From Bryum argenteum (taxonomy: Eukaryota; Streptophyta; Bryopsida; Bryales; Bryaceae), in contig CM073321.1 of NCBI GenBank assembly GCA_037043015.1, positions 2,733,001-2,797,000 on the forward strand: a DNA stretch of 64,000 bases, in the 5' to 3' direction. Position numbers and translations under genes: made by a program. The stretch's first letter is position 1; every line of letters starts with the position of its first letter. The notes beneath the pieces were generated by a model, which was given only the letters and a program-made list of their open reading frames with translations, ran no database searches and was not told the origin of the DNA. Below, one piece after another: positions 32,947-44,160 of the stretch.

Positions 32947-32974
32947 GAGAGAGGAGTGTGGGAAATGGAGGGTG

Positions 32975-33525
32975 GGCCCTCTCCTGCTCTCTTTCCCCTC
33001 CCCCCTCCTTCCCCCGCCCTCTGCCCCCCCTTTCCCCCGCCCCCATGCCCCCTCTTTCCCCCGTCCCCTTGCCCTCCCCTTTCCCCCTGCCCTATATCTC
33101 CCCTTCCCCCCCGCCCCATACACCCCCTTTCCCCTGCCCCATGCCCCCCCCCTTTTCCCCCGCCCCGTGTCCCCCCTTTCCCCCGCCGCTCCTTTTCCTC
33201 GCCCCCACTTTCTCCCGCCCCCCTACTCCGCCTTAGTTGCCCCCCCTTTCCCCCTCCCCCCTGCGTCCCCATTCCCCATGCCACATGTCCCCCCGCCTCC
33301 TACCCCCTTTCCCCCCATGCCCCTACCCCCCCTTTCCCCCTTTCCCCCGGCCCCCTACCTCCCCTTTCTCCTGCCCCCTGGCCCCCCTTTCCCCCGCTCC
33401 CATGCGCCCTTCCCCCGCCCCCCCTTGCGGTAACCTGCCTCCCCTCACCCGCCCTCGACCCCCCTCACCCACCCTCGACCCCCCTCACCCGCCCCTAACC
33501 CCTTTCACCCGCCATGTCGTAAGTC
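32975..33525 (+). repeat. C-rich low-complexity tract
   Basis: Degenerate CCCCCTTTCCCCCGCCCC units, changing to CCCTCACCCGCCCTCGACC units at 33430-33510. The last part is similar to the inverse of the G-rich tract at 23630-23700. Confidence 0.9.
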
Positions 33526-33719
33526 CTAGGTGGCACGTACGTGGCGGCCAAGTAGCTTGGATTTTACCTAAACTTTTGCCACGTCCTCGTTTTTTCACCT
33601 AAACTAAAAGTCAACAAAGGTTTGACCATATCGGGTGAACAAGAGCTCAATTGGGCGGGCAAGGCGGACAAGCGGGCGAGCAGCGTGCCTGCCCGGTTTG
33701 ACAACCTTGGTTCTGGGAG

Positions 33720-34075
33720 GAGGCTTGCTGGAGACCTACCGACAACTTTCCGGATTCAGCCACGGGTTACATCTAGGTACAGAACGATACGACTCTCAGT
33801 GAGATGTTTCACAACCTGGCGCACGAGCACAATGGGTACCGGGTGGTGGATTGCAAGTCCGCTAGGAAACAACGCCTAATGAGTTTCCTAGCACCGATCT
33901 TCAACCCGGAGAAGCCGGCATTTGTCACCAACCGGCTCCTAAAGGCGATCAACGAGTCCTACAGGGGCAGGAAGAGGATAGGATGAAGGATCATCCTTGA
34001 GGAAGTGATCAACCGGACAGCAAAGAAGACCACCAGCACGAAAGGATCCCCTAGGCGCCCTTCTTGTATCACATG
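33720..34075 (+). pseudogene. unrecognised coding remnant
   Basis: The frame E-M-F-H-N-L-A-H-E-H-N-G-Y-R-V-V-D-C continues as F-L-A-P-I-F-N-P-E-K-P-A-F-V and I-N-E-S-Y-R-G-R-K-R-I-G, then TGA, then I-I-L-E-E-V-I-N-R-T-A-K-K in the same frame. It reads like a real protein segment with a single late stop, but I do not recognise the family. Downstream it is cut by a gypsy LTR at about 34087. Confidence 0.4.
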
Positions 34076-34086
34076 TACGCTCACTA

Positions 34087-34127
34087 TGAAAATCACATCT
34101 CTTTCCAAAGAATGCCCGAACACCATG
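34087..34127 (+). repeat. gypsy LTR, left fragment
   Basis: Matches the LTR start at 20487 (AATCACATCTCT versus TGTCACATCCCT, then GAACACC(A/G)TG). It is split by the solo LTR, and the rest is at 36167. Confidence 0.65.
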
Positions 34128-36166
34128 TGTGAGGCTAAACTCCGGTTGTCCGGTTCTAGCTCACAAGTTGGGTCGTAGGGGGTGCAACCAATGTAACCTT
34201 CCAAGCAATGGACACCCTAGCAAACACTGTAGTCAATCATTTCAACATGAACCCTGAAGTTCGGGGGTGAATTGGGCAGCGCTTCCGCGCTTGATTCCAA
34301 ATTCCCGGTTTTTTTAACCTAAATTCAAAAACTCAGCCTTAAAATTGGGCAGCGCTTACACACTACTCTTACACGTGGAGCACACTAACTACTCAAAACA
34401 AAAATTCAGCAAGGCACAGACATCCAACCAAGACAAACATCAAAAACAAGAGTATGCAACACGAACTAAATTAAACACACACTTTTTTGGGAAATTACTC
34501 TTGCCATTTTAAGAAGAAAGGTTCACCAACTCAAGCAAACAATCTAATAAACCACTATGAATAATCAAAAGCAAAAACGGGGGAGAGAGAGGATCTCCCT
34601 CTCTAATATCCCTTGTCAACCCTCCGTATAGTCATACGGAAGGGCAGGGGCTAGGTGAGGCAGTCTCTGCTCTAAGTTGAGCTACTGTCGAATCGATGTT
34701 TGCACTGCCGAACTGACGCTGGCAAGCAGCGAACAACAGCGAACACGGTGGTGTCGGCGTCGTGGTATCCCGATCCTCCTTGTAGATTGCCGATGCGGCC
34801 GTCGAGCTCCCCCGCCGTTCTGCTGCCGTGGGCTGTCACCAATCAGTGATCGATGCTGGTGTGGCCGGCCTTCGGTGCCGGTCTTGCTTTTCCTGATCGT
34901 TCTGTCGGTGCTGTGAGCGCCAACCTCGTGCTGTCGATGCCGATCCAACCTTCGTGCTGAGCCTATCGGTGGCGCTGCTGGGTCGCCATGGAGTCGTCGC
35001 CGGCGCGTGATCGCATGCCTTCGGCGTGGTGCTGGTCAGATCGTTGTCGCGCCGTTACGGGCTGCCGAAATGCGTAGGAGCGGTGATCACGTGCCTGCTG
35101 GATCCGTTGATGCGGAAGTGTTGTGCTGGCGCTTCCGCACCATCAAGCTGTTGAGGTGCCGGAGACTGCCGGTCCTTCTGCTCGTCGAACTGTTGGGATG
35201 GTGATCGCCGTCGTCCCGCTGTTCGGGGAGGCTGTTGATGTGATCCCTCGACTTGCCGTCGTGCTCTGATCTACTCGCTCGCGCCTCCACTGATGTTCTC
35301 GTCCTCCTCGTGATCGCCTCCTGCCTCGCCGGAGCTCGCTCGGATCTGCCGTTCCACGGAGCCTTGGTGTTGGATCCGGGTGTCAGTACCGTATCGCCGT
35401 TCACAGCACGGTCCGCCTTCGTCCTGATCGCCGTTGCTTCCTCTGCTCCGGCGCTCTCGATCCGGTTGCTGCTCCGTCGCCCTTCTGAAACTCACACACA
35501 CGCCAATCTAGAACCTAGGAAACGGAACAAAGGACAACCTGGATTTCACACAAGAACACACATAATTTTCCTAGAATCACACGTACACCCGCACAAAAAA
35601 CACCCCGGAAAACGTAACCAACACCAACCTAGGTCTCTCTCCCCCACACACGGGAAAAACACATTCTTTGAAAAATGCGACAAAAACCCAACAGAGATCC
35701 CATGCACTCTCAATCTCCAAAAGAAAAAAACATAAAAAAACTCTCACTCACTTCGGCCTAGTTGGGTACTTGGATGGGGTAAAGCTTCATCTGTTCCAAA
35801 CGGATGAAACTTTGTTCATCCGGCGAATTCATCTGCAGAGTTTACTTAAGTTCTTTGATTATGATTATTAATTAGGATGTATCTAAGCCATCACATGTAT
35901 GTTTGCTAATTTATGAATAATAGTAGAGTTATAAAACATAACCAAAAACATGTCCTAATACTTTGATACCAATCAATATTACTAATTTCGAATAAACAAA
36001 ATAAACGCCGGGGCATTTAGGCAAGACCCCTCCAAATATCATAGATTTTCCGGAAACTGGAAGAATCAGCCTAAATGACCCAATTAGGGAATTTAGATAT
36101 GAATATATTAAACTAAAGCTTGTTGAAGATAATTCGTACAAGCGTGAACCGTTTCGGCGGTTCACA
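34128..36166 (+). mobile_element. solo LTR-A, 2.04 kb, with TSD CCATG
   Basis: Starts TGTGAGGCT and ends GGTTCACA. CCATG at 34123-34127 is repeated at 36167-36171. It has the family features: GGGCAGCGCTTCC near 34276, the hairpin CCCTCCGTAT-loop-ATACGG at 34619-34642, a GC-rich core (about 34680-35480), and CATC(T/C)GT words at 35790-35830. It is a second insertion event, into an LTR of the older gypsy family. Confidence 0.85.
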
Positions 36167-37575
36167 CCATGGTGAGCCGAGAGGACCCCGGAAGTCACGT
36201 CCCGGGCTTGGCAAGAGACAAGGTGAGGTGACCAATGAGAGTCCCGAGAAAACAGCACGCAATAGCGTTGTGCTCGGGACAAACTTGGTGGTGTGCCTTA
36301 CATTGTTGGTAACCTTGTTTAAGCATGCACCCATGGGTCCAAAGAACGTGCGATTTGGAGTTGTAAGTCATGAGATATGGCACTCCAAAGTTGGAGCGCG
36401 TTCCAGGACACTCCGGGACTCGGAAGTGTTGCCTTTCGGGACTTCATGTGTCGACCTTCGTGGAGGGCGGCATATTGCATATCGCTGGAAAGCTTATGAC
36501 AAGGACTTTCTAAAATGCTAATGCTCATGATGAGCAAAGCAATAGTCTAGAAGATATGGCTTCCAAAGTAGTCGGGACTTCGGGACTTGGGATTGCTGCC
36601 TCCCAGGACACCGAATGTTCAGAGGCGCATATCTCCCTTGGAACAGCTCCGATTGGGGCAAGTAGGTAGTTCATCGATATCTACTCAAAGAGTATATGTC
36701 GAAAATGGGCTTGCACGTCCTGTTTAGATACCTAAGCTAGGAGCTATCCCGAGGAGAAGTTACGGCCCGTTTTTGAGTCTAAAGCAAAAACAGGTGGTCT
36801 TCCAAAAAGAAAGTGTGTCACGGAAGGCCCCTCAATACAAGAGGGGAGGGGGGGGCCTACCGAAGACTCCAGAGAGTACTATGAGGAGGGGTGGTCTCCC
36901 TCCTCACTTTCACATGGTGCCATGAAGAGCCGGGGTGGTTCCAAGAGGTGAAGCTTGAGATGCAGCCTCACTCCCGCATCTTGTGGAAAATGGAGAGTGC
37001 TTTGGAGCATCTCTAAACATGGGGTTGGGAAGTGTCCCTCTCTAAGTTAGTCTCGGTCATAAGTAGTGCCGGTTCCCGGGAGTAACCGAGAATGGCTCAA
37101 AAAGGTGAGGCATGGAAAGGAAGCCTCACTCGTGCACCTTGGGCATTGTGGGATGCTCTTGAGCATCTCGCATCATTGAGTTGGAAAGAATCTTGCTCCC
37201 AACTAGTCCCCGGAAAAACTAGTGCCGGATTCCGGGATGGTTTCCAGCAAAGTCCCGAATGGAGTGAGAAACAAGAGTGGAAGGGGACTAGTGGGAAGTT
37301 GGACAATGGATAAGGGCGGTTAGCACCGGGGGTGATTAGTGTCACCCTTGGGAGCTTGGACATTTGTGGAGGGCCGCCCGGTGCCACCAAGTGGCACGCC
37401 CATGTGTTGGCGGGAGTTCCAGGTAATGAGTATCGAATAATGAGTTATGGAGTCAAAGTGGGTTGGATATCTTAACTTAGGATGGTGCTAACATTGTGTG
37501 TGTGGGGTGCATGCAAGTGTTAGCTAAGTCTTGGCCGGTTGCTACCAACTAAGTGAGCCGGGATTCGCTACCAAG
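36167..37575 (+). repeat. gypsy LTR, right fragment
   Basis: After the solo LTR the older LTR resumes (GTGAGCCGAGAGG, GGCTTGGCAAGAGACAAGG) and is collinear with 20526-21150. Beyond that it has GTGGT(T/C)-rich, G-rich sequence of the same style as the LTR at 42819 (AGTCCCGAATGG, GGGGTGCATG, GTTAGCTAAG). The LTR end is not clear. Confidence 0.6.
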
Positions 37576-37619
37576 TAAGGGTCACTAAGAAAAAAAGAAG
37601 TTGGAGTAATTTGGGTCGG

Positions 37620-38077
37620 AGCACTTACGGAGATGAGGAGGAGGAATCAGAGGAAGAAGAAGAGGAAGAAGATGAAGAAGAAGACGTGACTCCTCTGATC
37701 TGGATAAGGACGCGTGCATAGCAACGTGCAGCCGAAGTCGTAGTCGAGGAGGATCTGAATAGGGCAGTCATTGACTTGAAAGGATAACCCAAGTATGCCA
37801 ACCCGACTGCACAGAAGAAGAAGAAGGCCAATGTGGATGGAGTTGGGCCTACCAGTGCACCCCAGAGGTCTACCCTACGGACGCAGACCGGACGAAGGCC
37901 AGCGACCAGGTCGACGCAAGCGATTCCATCCATCTTCACGCCTTACGGAGATGAGGAGGAATCCGAGGTGGAATTGAAAGAAGATGAAGAAGAGAAGGAA
38001 GAGGAGACTCCTCTGATTCGAAGAAGGACGCGTGCACAGCAGGGATGTCAGGGTGTCCAGACGTCCGGCCGTCCGTA
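37620..38077 (+). pseudogene. acidic/basic low-complexity ORF with internal duplication
   Basis: One frame runs from Y-G-D-E-E-E-E-S-E to Q-G-V-Q-T-S-G-R-P with two TAGs (37721, 37787). A segment encoding Y-G-D-E-E-E-S-E, an acidic run, T-P-L-I and R-T-R-A occurs twice (37626-37725 and 37943-38040). Between them are K-K-K-K and T-R-S-T-rich parts. It lies directly downstream of the gypsy LTR and may be Gag-like, but the family is not identifiable. Confidence 0.35.
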
Positions 38078-38134
38078 GGGAGCGATTGTGACTTAGAGAT
38101 TTTGGACTTTTTACTTAAAATAAATGGGGCGACC

Positions 38135-38455
38135 GGCCTGGGGGATGGCCCTCGGCCTGAGCGACCGGCCCCCAGAATGGTCGTCCGCCCGAGCGACCGG
38201 TCTTTGGCTCGAGCGACCGCAATCCAGAGAAAAAACAAAAAATTGGAGGCCCATGACCGTCAAATCGATGACGGTCGATCGACCGGTCGGACGCGGTCTA
38301 ATCGGTCGCCGGCCGACCGATCAGTCCGACGGCGCGATCGGAATTCAAAGAAAAATAAGATAAATAAATAAATAAAAATTAATAAATTAGCTGATGGCCT
38401 GGCCGATCGAGGCCGCCTTGGTGAGAGCCGACCGATCGGACGGCCCGACCGAATT
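38135..38455. repeat. GACCG/CGATCGG-rich repeat, variant form
   Basis: Degenerate GCGACCGGCC, GACCGGTCG and CCGACCGATCGG units, many palindromic. It resembles the arrays upstream of copies B-D but has other spacers. Confidence 0.6.
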
Positions 38456-38458
38456 CCG

Positions 38459-38459
<1 letters not shown>

Positions 38460-38494
<35 letters not shown>
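38460..38494 (+). repeat. ATT microsatellite
   Basis: About eleven uninterrupted ATT/TTA triplets. Confidence 0.97.
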
Positions 38495-38496
<2 letters not shown>

Positions 38497-38499
38497 GAT

Positions 38500-40020
38500 G
38501 GCGTGGGCGTGCAAAGCCGCCTTGGTAGGGAGCTAAGGATAGGGGCCACTCCTTTTAACCCTAACCCTATTCAAATCTATTCCGACAACCACTTTGAATT
38601 TCTTCAATCGATCGATCGACCGAGCGACATGTCGACATGGGTCAACATCCCGGTCGGCGTCTTGCGCTCCTCCTTTCCTCTTACACTCACCAACACTCCC
38701 TCATCTCTCGTCTTCCCTCTTCTTCTTCTTCCTCTTGCCTGCTTTTAAGAATTTCTATTTTTAGGTACATGACATTGTACCCACAACCTAAACCAAGGCA
38801 TTAATGCACATGCCGATTTTGTCAGTGGAATGTCGGGAAGATCTACTTTTCATAGAAAGGAATATTTTATTCAAATGATCTTATGCGCTTGGAGACACAT
38901 GAAAAATAGAAATTATTATGAATAACCCCTTATTGTTCATATGAATCTTAACTATTTATAAATTACTTGGAATTCTTTAGGGTACAATGTCATGCTTTGA
39001 TAGAATTTGCAATATATTCACATTGACTTATGATTATGAAAAATATTTTACTTGCTAACTATTTATGGATCTAAGTATCTAAGCAAATTTTATTTGAATC
39101 CAAATGGGTGGTTGTTTATTTGACCTCTAAAGTCTAAGGGGGGGTTTGGAGGAAAAATAAATGTCTTAAGAAATGTGAGTTTTCTAACTCTTCTGAACTT
39201 TCTCTCCAAAGACAATATAAAAACCTTAATCCTTAGATTATATTGTTATAATAGAAATCCTCATAATAGTTAATAATTCTCTTGGAATAGATTAAAGACA
39301 CCAAAACTTTTAATAGCAATATAAAATTCTCATTTCTCTTCTTAGTACTTATTTATTTGTATGGTTTCCTTAAATTTTATCTTATATGATAAAATATAAA
39401 AGGCCAATACTTATCTATGAAAAATACTACTAGTTTCCTTTTATAATAAGTTATTCAATATTATGCAAACCTTGTCATGTTTGTGATTAGAGGGTTGGTG
39501 TGAGCAATACGTGATTCCAAACTAGGTTTTGTAATGTAAACGAGGTTCCCAACCCATCTTACATGTCGGATGCTTTTTAAATCCTTTTTAAATCGGGTAC
39601 ATCTTGTCAAAATTTGGAATAGAGCACAAAATGGTTGATTGGGCCTTTATTGGTTGAGTGTTATAGTAAATATCTAATCATGTACTATATTGAAAGGCTA
39701 TTAGCATCATATAAATATATAAGTATGAGAAGTAAAAAGATACATAACATAAAACTTGCAATACAAATTCATGCAACCCAACTTCAGAAGTACATGGGTA
39801 CAAAGTAGTATGTGCTAATATCAGGGTTGTCTTATTAGACACAATTTTCGAAATGTCTGTCTGATTTGTCGTATTAGACATGTCTGTTAGACGTCCGATC
39901 GACGAAAATGTCGACTGTACCAAAAATTACATAGTAAAAAACTTGTTGAGATTTACCTTGAGGTAAAAAGCTATTTTCCTACGTGGCGTAAGGCTGATAA
40001 TGACGTGGAAAATCAAAATA
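38500..40020. other. AT-rich non-coding stretch
   Basis: No gene is supported. A CAGGGTTGTCTTATTAGACA sequence starts near 39823 and has a hAT-like CAGGG end. TATTAGACA recurs nearby, but no inverted partner was found beyond the hAT gene. Confidence 0.4.
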
Positions 40021-40027
40021 CACGTCA

Positions 40028-40325
40028 CAGTGGGCGACCGCGGGTGGGTGACCTCGCTAGGCGACCGACAGTCGTACAGGGGCGAACGTCGGTCGCCTGC
40101 TGCGATCGCCGATCGCCCTGACTGCCGCGCGTAGGCGACCGGCAGTCCAGTATGGAGACCGGCGGTCGCCCTGGCAACCGCTATTAGGCGACCGCCGGTC
40201 CAGTAGTGAGCGACCGACGATTGCCCAAGGCGATCGTCGGTCGCTTATAGAGATCGGCGGTCGCCCTGGGGGTAGCGCCCATGTGGCGATCGCTGGTCGC
40301 CTTCGGCCACTGCGTGTGTGGTGAC
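40028..40325. repeat. GACCG palindromic array
   Basis: About ten units of GGCGACCG(C/A)(C/G)GGTC and GGTCGCC type in both orientations with 15-30 bp spacers. It lies 3' of the hAT gene. Confidence 0.8.
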
Positions 40326-40662
40326 CAGCACTATGGTTGAATACGAAACAAGCAAGATAATTTCATATTGGTACAAAATGAGCTTCAATGCATGTTTATT
40401 AATACCTTTTTATCAAAAACAAGATCATTGGTGCATTTCATAGTACAAATTTGTCCATGTCTATAATCATAGTATTCATATATATGATGTAACTATTACA
40501 TATACCAAACTATATATATATTATACTCCGAAACATACTAGAATACCAAAATATTGTAAGCTAATAGTTGCCCTACTTGCAGTACATTGTAGTATTGTAC
40601 TGAGTACTAACAATGATCTTCGTGCTTCTAATCCAAAATAACAAAATTCTAATAACCCGTCT

Positions 40663-42818
40663 TTAGGTATCCTTCAATGTATACGTATCGTCGCTTGATA
40701 CTTCATCTGCGTTTGGATCGGTTTCTCCTAGAGAGTCATCAGTGCTTTGGTCGCCATCCTCGTCTTCATCCTCTGTCTTATTGCGTACTTCACACTCAAC
40801 CTCACTCGCCAAATTGCGCAATTCCGTGTCCGTAGTTGTTTTCTTGTTCACTGTAGCGAGGCGCTTCAAGGGCCGTGAAGCATTAGTGATCCCGTTTGCG
40901 TTCAGTGGTAGATGGCGCATTGTACGTGTATTCGGATTATTGGATGACGCAATTCCCGCATGGACTTCTTCATGTACGCGTGCTCCTTTCCGACATCGTC
41001 GGTCGTGTGCCTTCCTCGAATGCTTCTGGCCTCGTGTAATACGATCGCGAGGTTGTGTAGATGGCTCGACGTCTCGTGCCACTGCCAATGCCCGGGTGCA
41101 TGTTGGACTTGTTGGTTCTATCTTGACCTCCATCTTCGGCAATACCATACGAGTTGTATGGGCCCCTTTAGGTTGGGTAACCCTTGGGAACAATTGTTGT
41201 AAAGGTACATCGGAGTCATCTCCGTTAAGAGTTGAATTCCTTGATCGAATGGTTGAAACTCTAGGTGACCCCACCCTGAATTGGATACATCGTCAGGTTC
41301 CACTTTCATTTGGCCCATTTCAACTCCTGCCGTGGTAACCGTGCACTTCACATTCTCAAGTTTATCGTCGTTGTTAGAGTGTGGGCTGCCTTTAAGTGGA
41401 CCAATGTTCTCTTCATCCATCCGGTTTACCAAGTCTTGTTTCGTTAGGCAGGTACTCTCTTGGAGTTGTAAATTCGCCACTCCTTCTCCTACTGTGTCAT
41501 TGGCGAATACCGCAAACTGGCGAGGCAGTTGTGGAACATCCTGGTCGTCATCGAACTCAAACGGGTCTTTGACATGAATAGTCATGTTTCCTTTGTTGTC
41601 GTTCCAATTCTCTAGGTCGTCGTGTTCGCTACCGTCATTGAGATAATTGTCGTCATCCGCCTCCAGATTATCCATGAATACACCATCATCCCATTCATTG
41701 TCCGCTACATAGTCTTCTTCGTCAGAGTCCTCTTCTTCTAAATAATTTTCGTACCATGTTCTCGGCGATTTGGTACGTTTCTGGCGCTCGAGTTTGGCGT
41801 TCGCATAGATGTACACAAGGTCCTCTGCTTTGGAAGTTGACAACCGATTCCTCACTTTGTTGTGCACGAAAGAGTACATGCTCCAATTCCTCTTACATGA
41901 TGAAGCTGAACATGTCAATGCCAAAATCCTCTTCGCAATTTTTGGCAAGGCATTCCCCCCAACTTGATGCCACCATTGATGTGGTAACAAGTCACAGTGA
42001 GCTGGATCAGGGGCCTCTGAATTGGTGTTAAATGGACCCGTCCTCTCCTCATATTGTATGAGTTCCCGCACCACTTCTTCAAAGACTACTCCCATTGGGG
42101 CGCTAAGCTTCCTTATGACCCGGTTTAAAGCTCTTTTTGCTTCTCCATTGTTTTGAATTGCTCCCATATTTGTCAAATAAGGGTTCAACAAAGCTGCTGC
42201 ATAGTGGAGGTCTGTGAGCATCATTTCCCATCTTTTTTGAAATGCATCCTCGTATTTTGTAGCAATGTCGGGGGATAGTTCGAATGGAGGTTCACGCAAA
42301 GAGAACACGTGTTCCTTAAGGTCCGACATGATCACATACGCCCTAGGCATGGCTGGTACTTCCCCGTCAAACTCCCGAAGAGCTATGAGTACTGATTCAA
42401 CTACTTTCACAAACTTCCTACAATTCTCCAAGAACTCATTGCTCCTAATACTATTCCGCACATTCCTTGCCTTTGTCTGTAACTGGTGACTGATTTGCCT
42501 GTTGAACAATGTTTGGACAAACACATGCCACTCCGCATCGATCACCATGTTGTTCAGAGGTTGTTGTAGCTTTAACAACCGCTCTATCATCAAGTAGTTT
42601 GTTGCAAATCGAGTATGAGGTGGTACCTTGAGCTGCAGCTTCGGCAAGTACTTCCTGAATAGAGCAAGTGGGACGTGCGACCCTTTCATAAATGTGCACA
42701 CTCTCTTGGCTTGCTCCACCAAACGCTTAACCCATGCCTCTCTCCCCCAATCTTCTAGAAGGAGGTCTAGAATATGTGCCGCACAACCTTGTCCATATAA
42801 GTGAGGATAGTCTATCTG
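40663..42818 (-). CDS. hAT transposase, C-terminal part (split by chromovirus)
   Basis: The minus frame enters at the chromovirus border with D-Y-P-H-L-Y-G-Q-G-C-A-A-H-I-L-D, the hAT C-x2-H region, and goes on through the insertion domain. The C-terminal dimerisation (hATC) region follows: W-W-H-Q-V-G-G, A-K-R-I-L-A-L-T-C-S-A-S-S-C-K-R-N-W-S. The usual hATC R-x-F-S is R-N-W-S here. A long acidic tail follows. The main frame stops at 41118, but the more natural-looking tail (P-K-M-E-V-K-I-E-P, then acidic) is in the frame of 41274-40663, suggesting a 1-bp shift near 41250. No other stop interrupts more than 550 codons. The N-terminal part is at 50885-51880. Confidence 0.85.
42814..42818 (+). 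repeat. target-site duplication ATCTG (left)
   Basis: ATCTG before the chromovirus LTR, repeated at 50885-50889. The duplicated bases are part of the hAT coding frame. Confidence 0.95.
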
Positions 42819-44111
42819 TGTCGCGCACCTCTCCTTGAGGAGTGCCCGCAACACCAAGGGCCCAAGGGGGACACCGGAGTGACGCCCGGGCCTTGGGGTG
42901 CCAAGGTGAAGGGAACCTAAGTGGGCCTAGTGTGGGAGAGGACCCCGGGCGTTGGAGACGCCTCTCACCCACGGAGACTAGGAGCCACGACGGAATGGAC
43001 ATGAGATTATGGAAGCTCATGTTGCCACGATTCCGGGATGCTAAGGAGCACCTCATTTGGAGGTGTGAGCTAAAAGTTATGGGAGTTGGAAGATTGTGGG
43101 ACTAAAGGGAGTGCTGTCCAGGGACAGTGCTGGACTGGGAAGCTGGCCCGGGACTCCCGAATCTTCAGAGGGGCATAACTCCCTCAATACTTGTCGGAAT
43201 GAGGCAAGTAAGGTGTCTATCGGCATCTACTTGACGAGTAGATGTCGATAGAGTGGTCGCTCGTCGCGTTTGGATGCGGGACGAGGTAGATACGAGCCCT
43301 GGAAGGTTCGGGAAGTCTCCGGGGCCTTCCAGCGGCTAAGGCATTGGGAGATTGGGTGGTCTTCCAAACCTTAGAGGTGTGAGGGTCCAGCCCTTCACCT
43401 AGGACCAGGGGCTGCCGAATCCCACAGAGTATACTATGGGGAGGGCTGGTCTCCTCCCCACTCCCATGGTGCCTTGGTGGTGACCAAGGTGGGAGTCCCG
43501 AGTGGTGTGGCTAGTGTTGGGGCCTCACCATGGGGACTCCCAAGCCAAGGTGAGTCCCAATGGGTGGAGCTAGTGTTGGGGCTCCACCATGGGGACTCAA
43601 AGTGCAAAATGAGGCACGGTGGGTGGAGCTAGTGTTGGGGCTTCACCACGGTGGCTCATAAGGACAAGGTGAGTCCCGGTGGGGGAGCTAGTGTTGGGGC
43701 TTCACCACGGGGACTCATATAGGCAAAATAAGGACCATGAGTGCTACCGATGTGGGGTGGTGTCTCACCGCCGGCGTTGTGATTACTTGGTGGCCTTGGG
43801 GTCACCATGGTGGTCATGGGCGGTGGTGAGGAGACACCACCAAGTGCGGTTAGGCCGCGTGGTATGGGAGTGCCACCAAGTTGGGCCTTGGACATAAGTG
43901 GAAGTCTGCACCTAACCATTGGCTACCTACGAAGGGGTTGAGTCCCGGTTGCATGAGTAGGAGGGATTGATAACCAAGCGGTGAGCTTGGTGGTTGGTAT
44001 GGGGAGCTAACTTTGTGCATGTGGGGGCTGTGCAGAGTTAGCGCTCGTGACACTTCCTAGAGTTGGGAAAAAGTTGGTGTAAGCCAAGGTGAGCTAGCAA
44101 GGGTTGCGACA
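42819..44111 (+). repeat. chromovirus 5' LTR
   Basis: TGTCGCGCACCTC to GGGTTGCGACA. The last third holds a tandem array: five ~70-110-bp units each with TAGTGTTGGGGC and a G(A/T)GGCTC/GGGGACTC segment (about 43490-43720). Confidence 0.95.
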
Positions 44112-44112
44112 C

Positions 44113-44124
44113 TTGGTATCGAGC
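44113..44124 (+). promoter_or_regulatory. chromovirus primer-binding site
   Basis: TTGGTATCGAGC just after the LTR resembles the TGGTATCAGAGC complement of the initiator tRNA-Met 3' end, with one base missing. Confidence 0.6.
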
Positions 44125-44160
44125 GGCTTTTAGTACCCAAGTGCAAAGTTGTGAGGAGCA

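Noticed and set aside
37092-37313. Short plus-strand frame in the gypsy LTR fragment
   Set aside because: It lies in LTR sequence and is not kept in the related LTRs.
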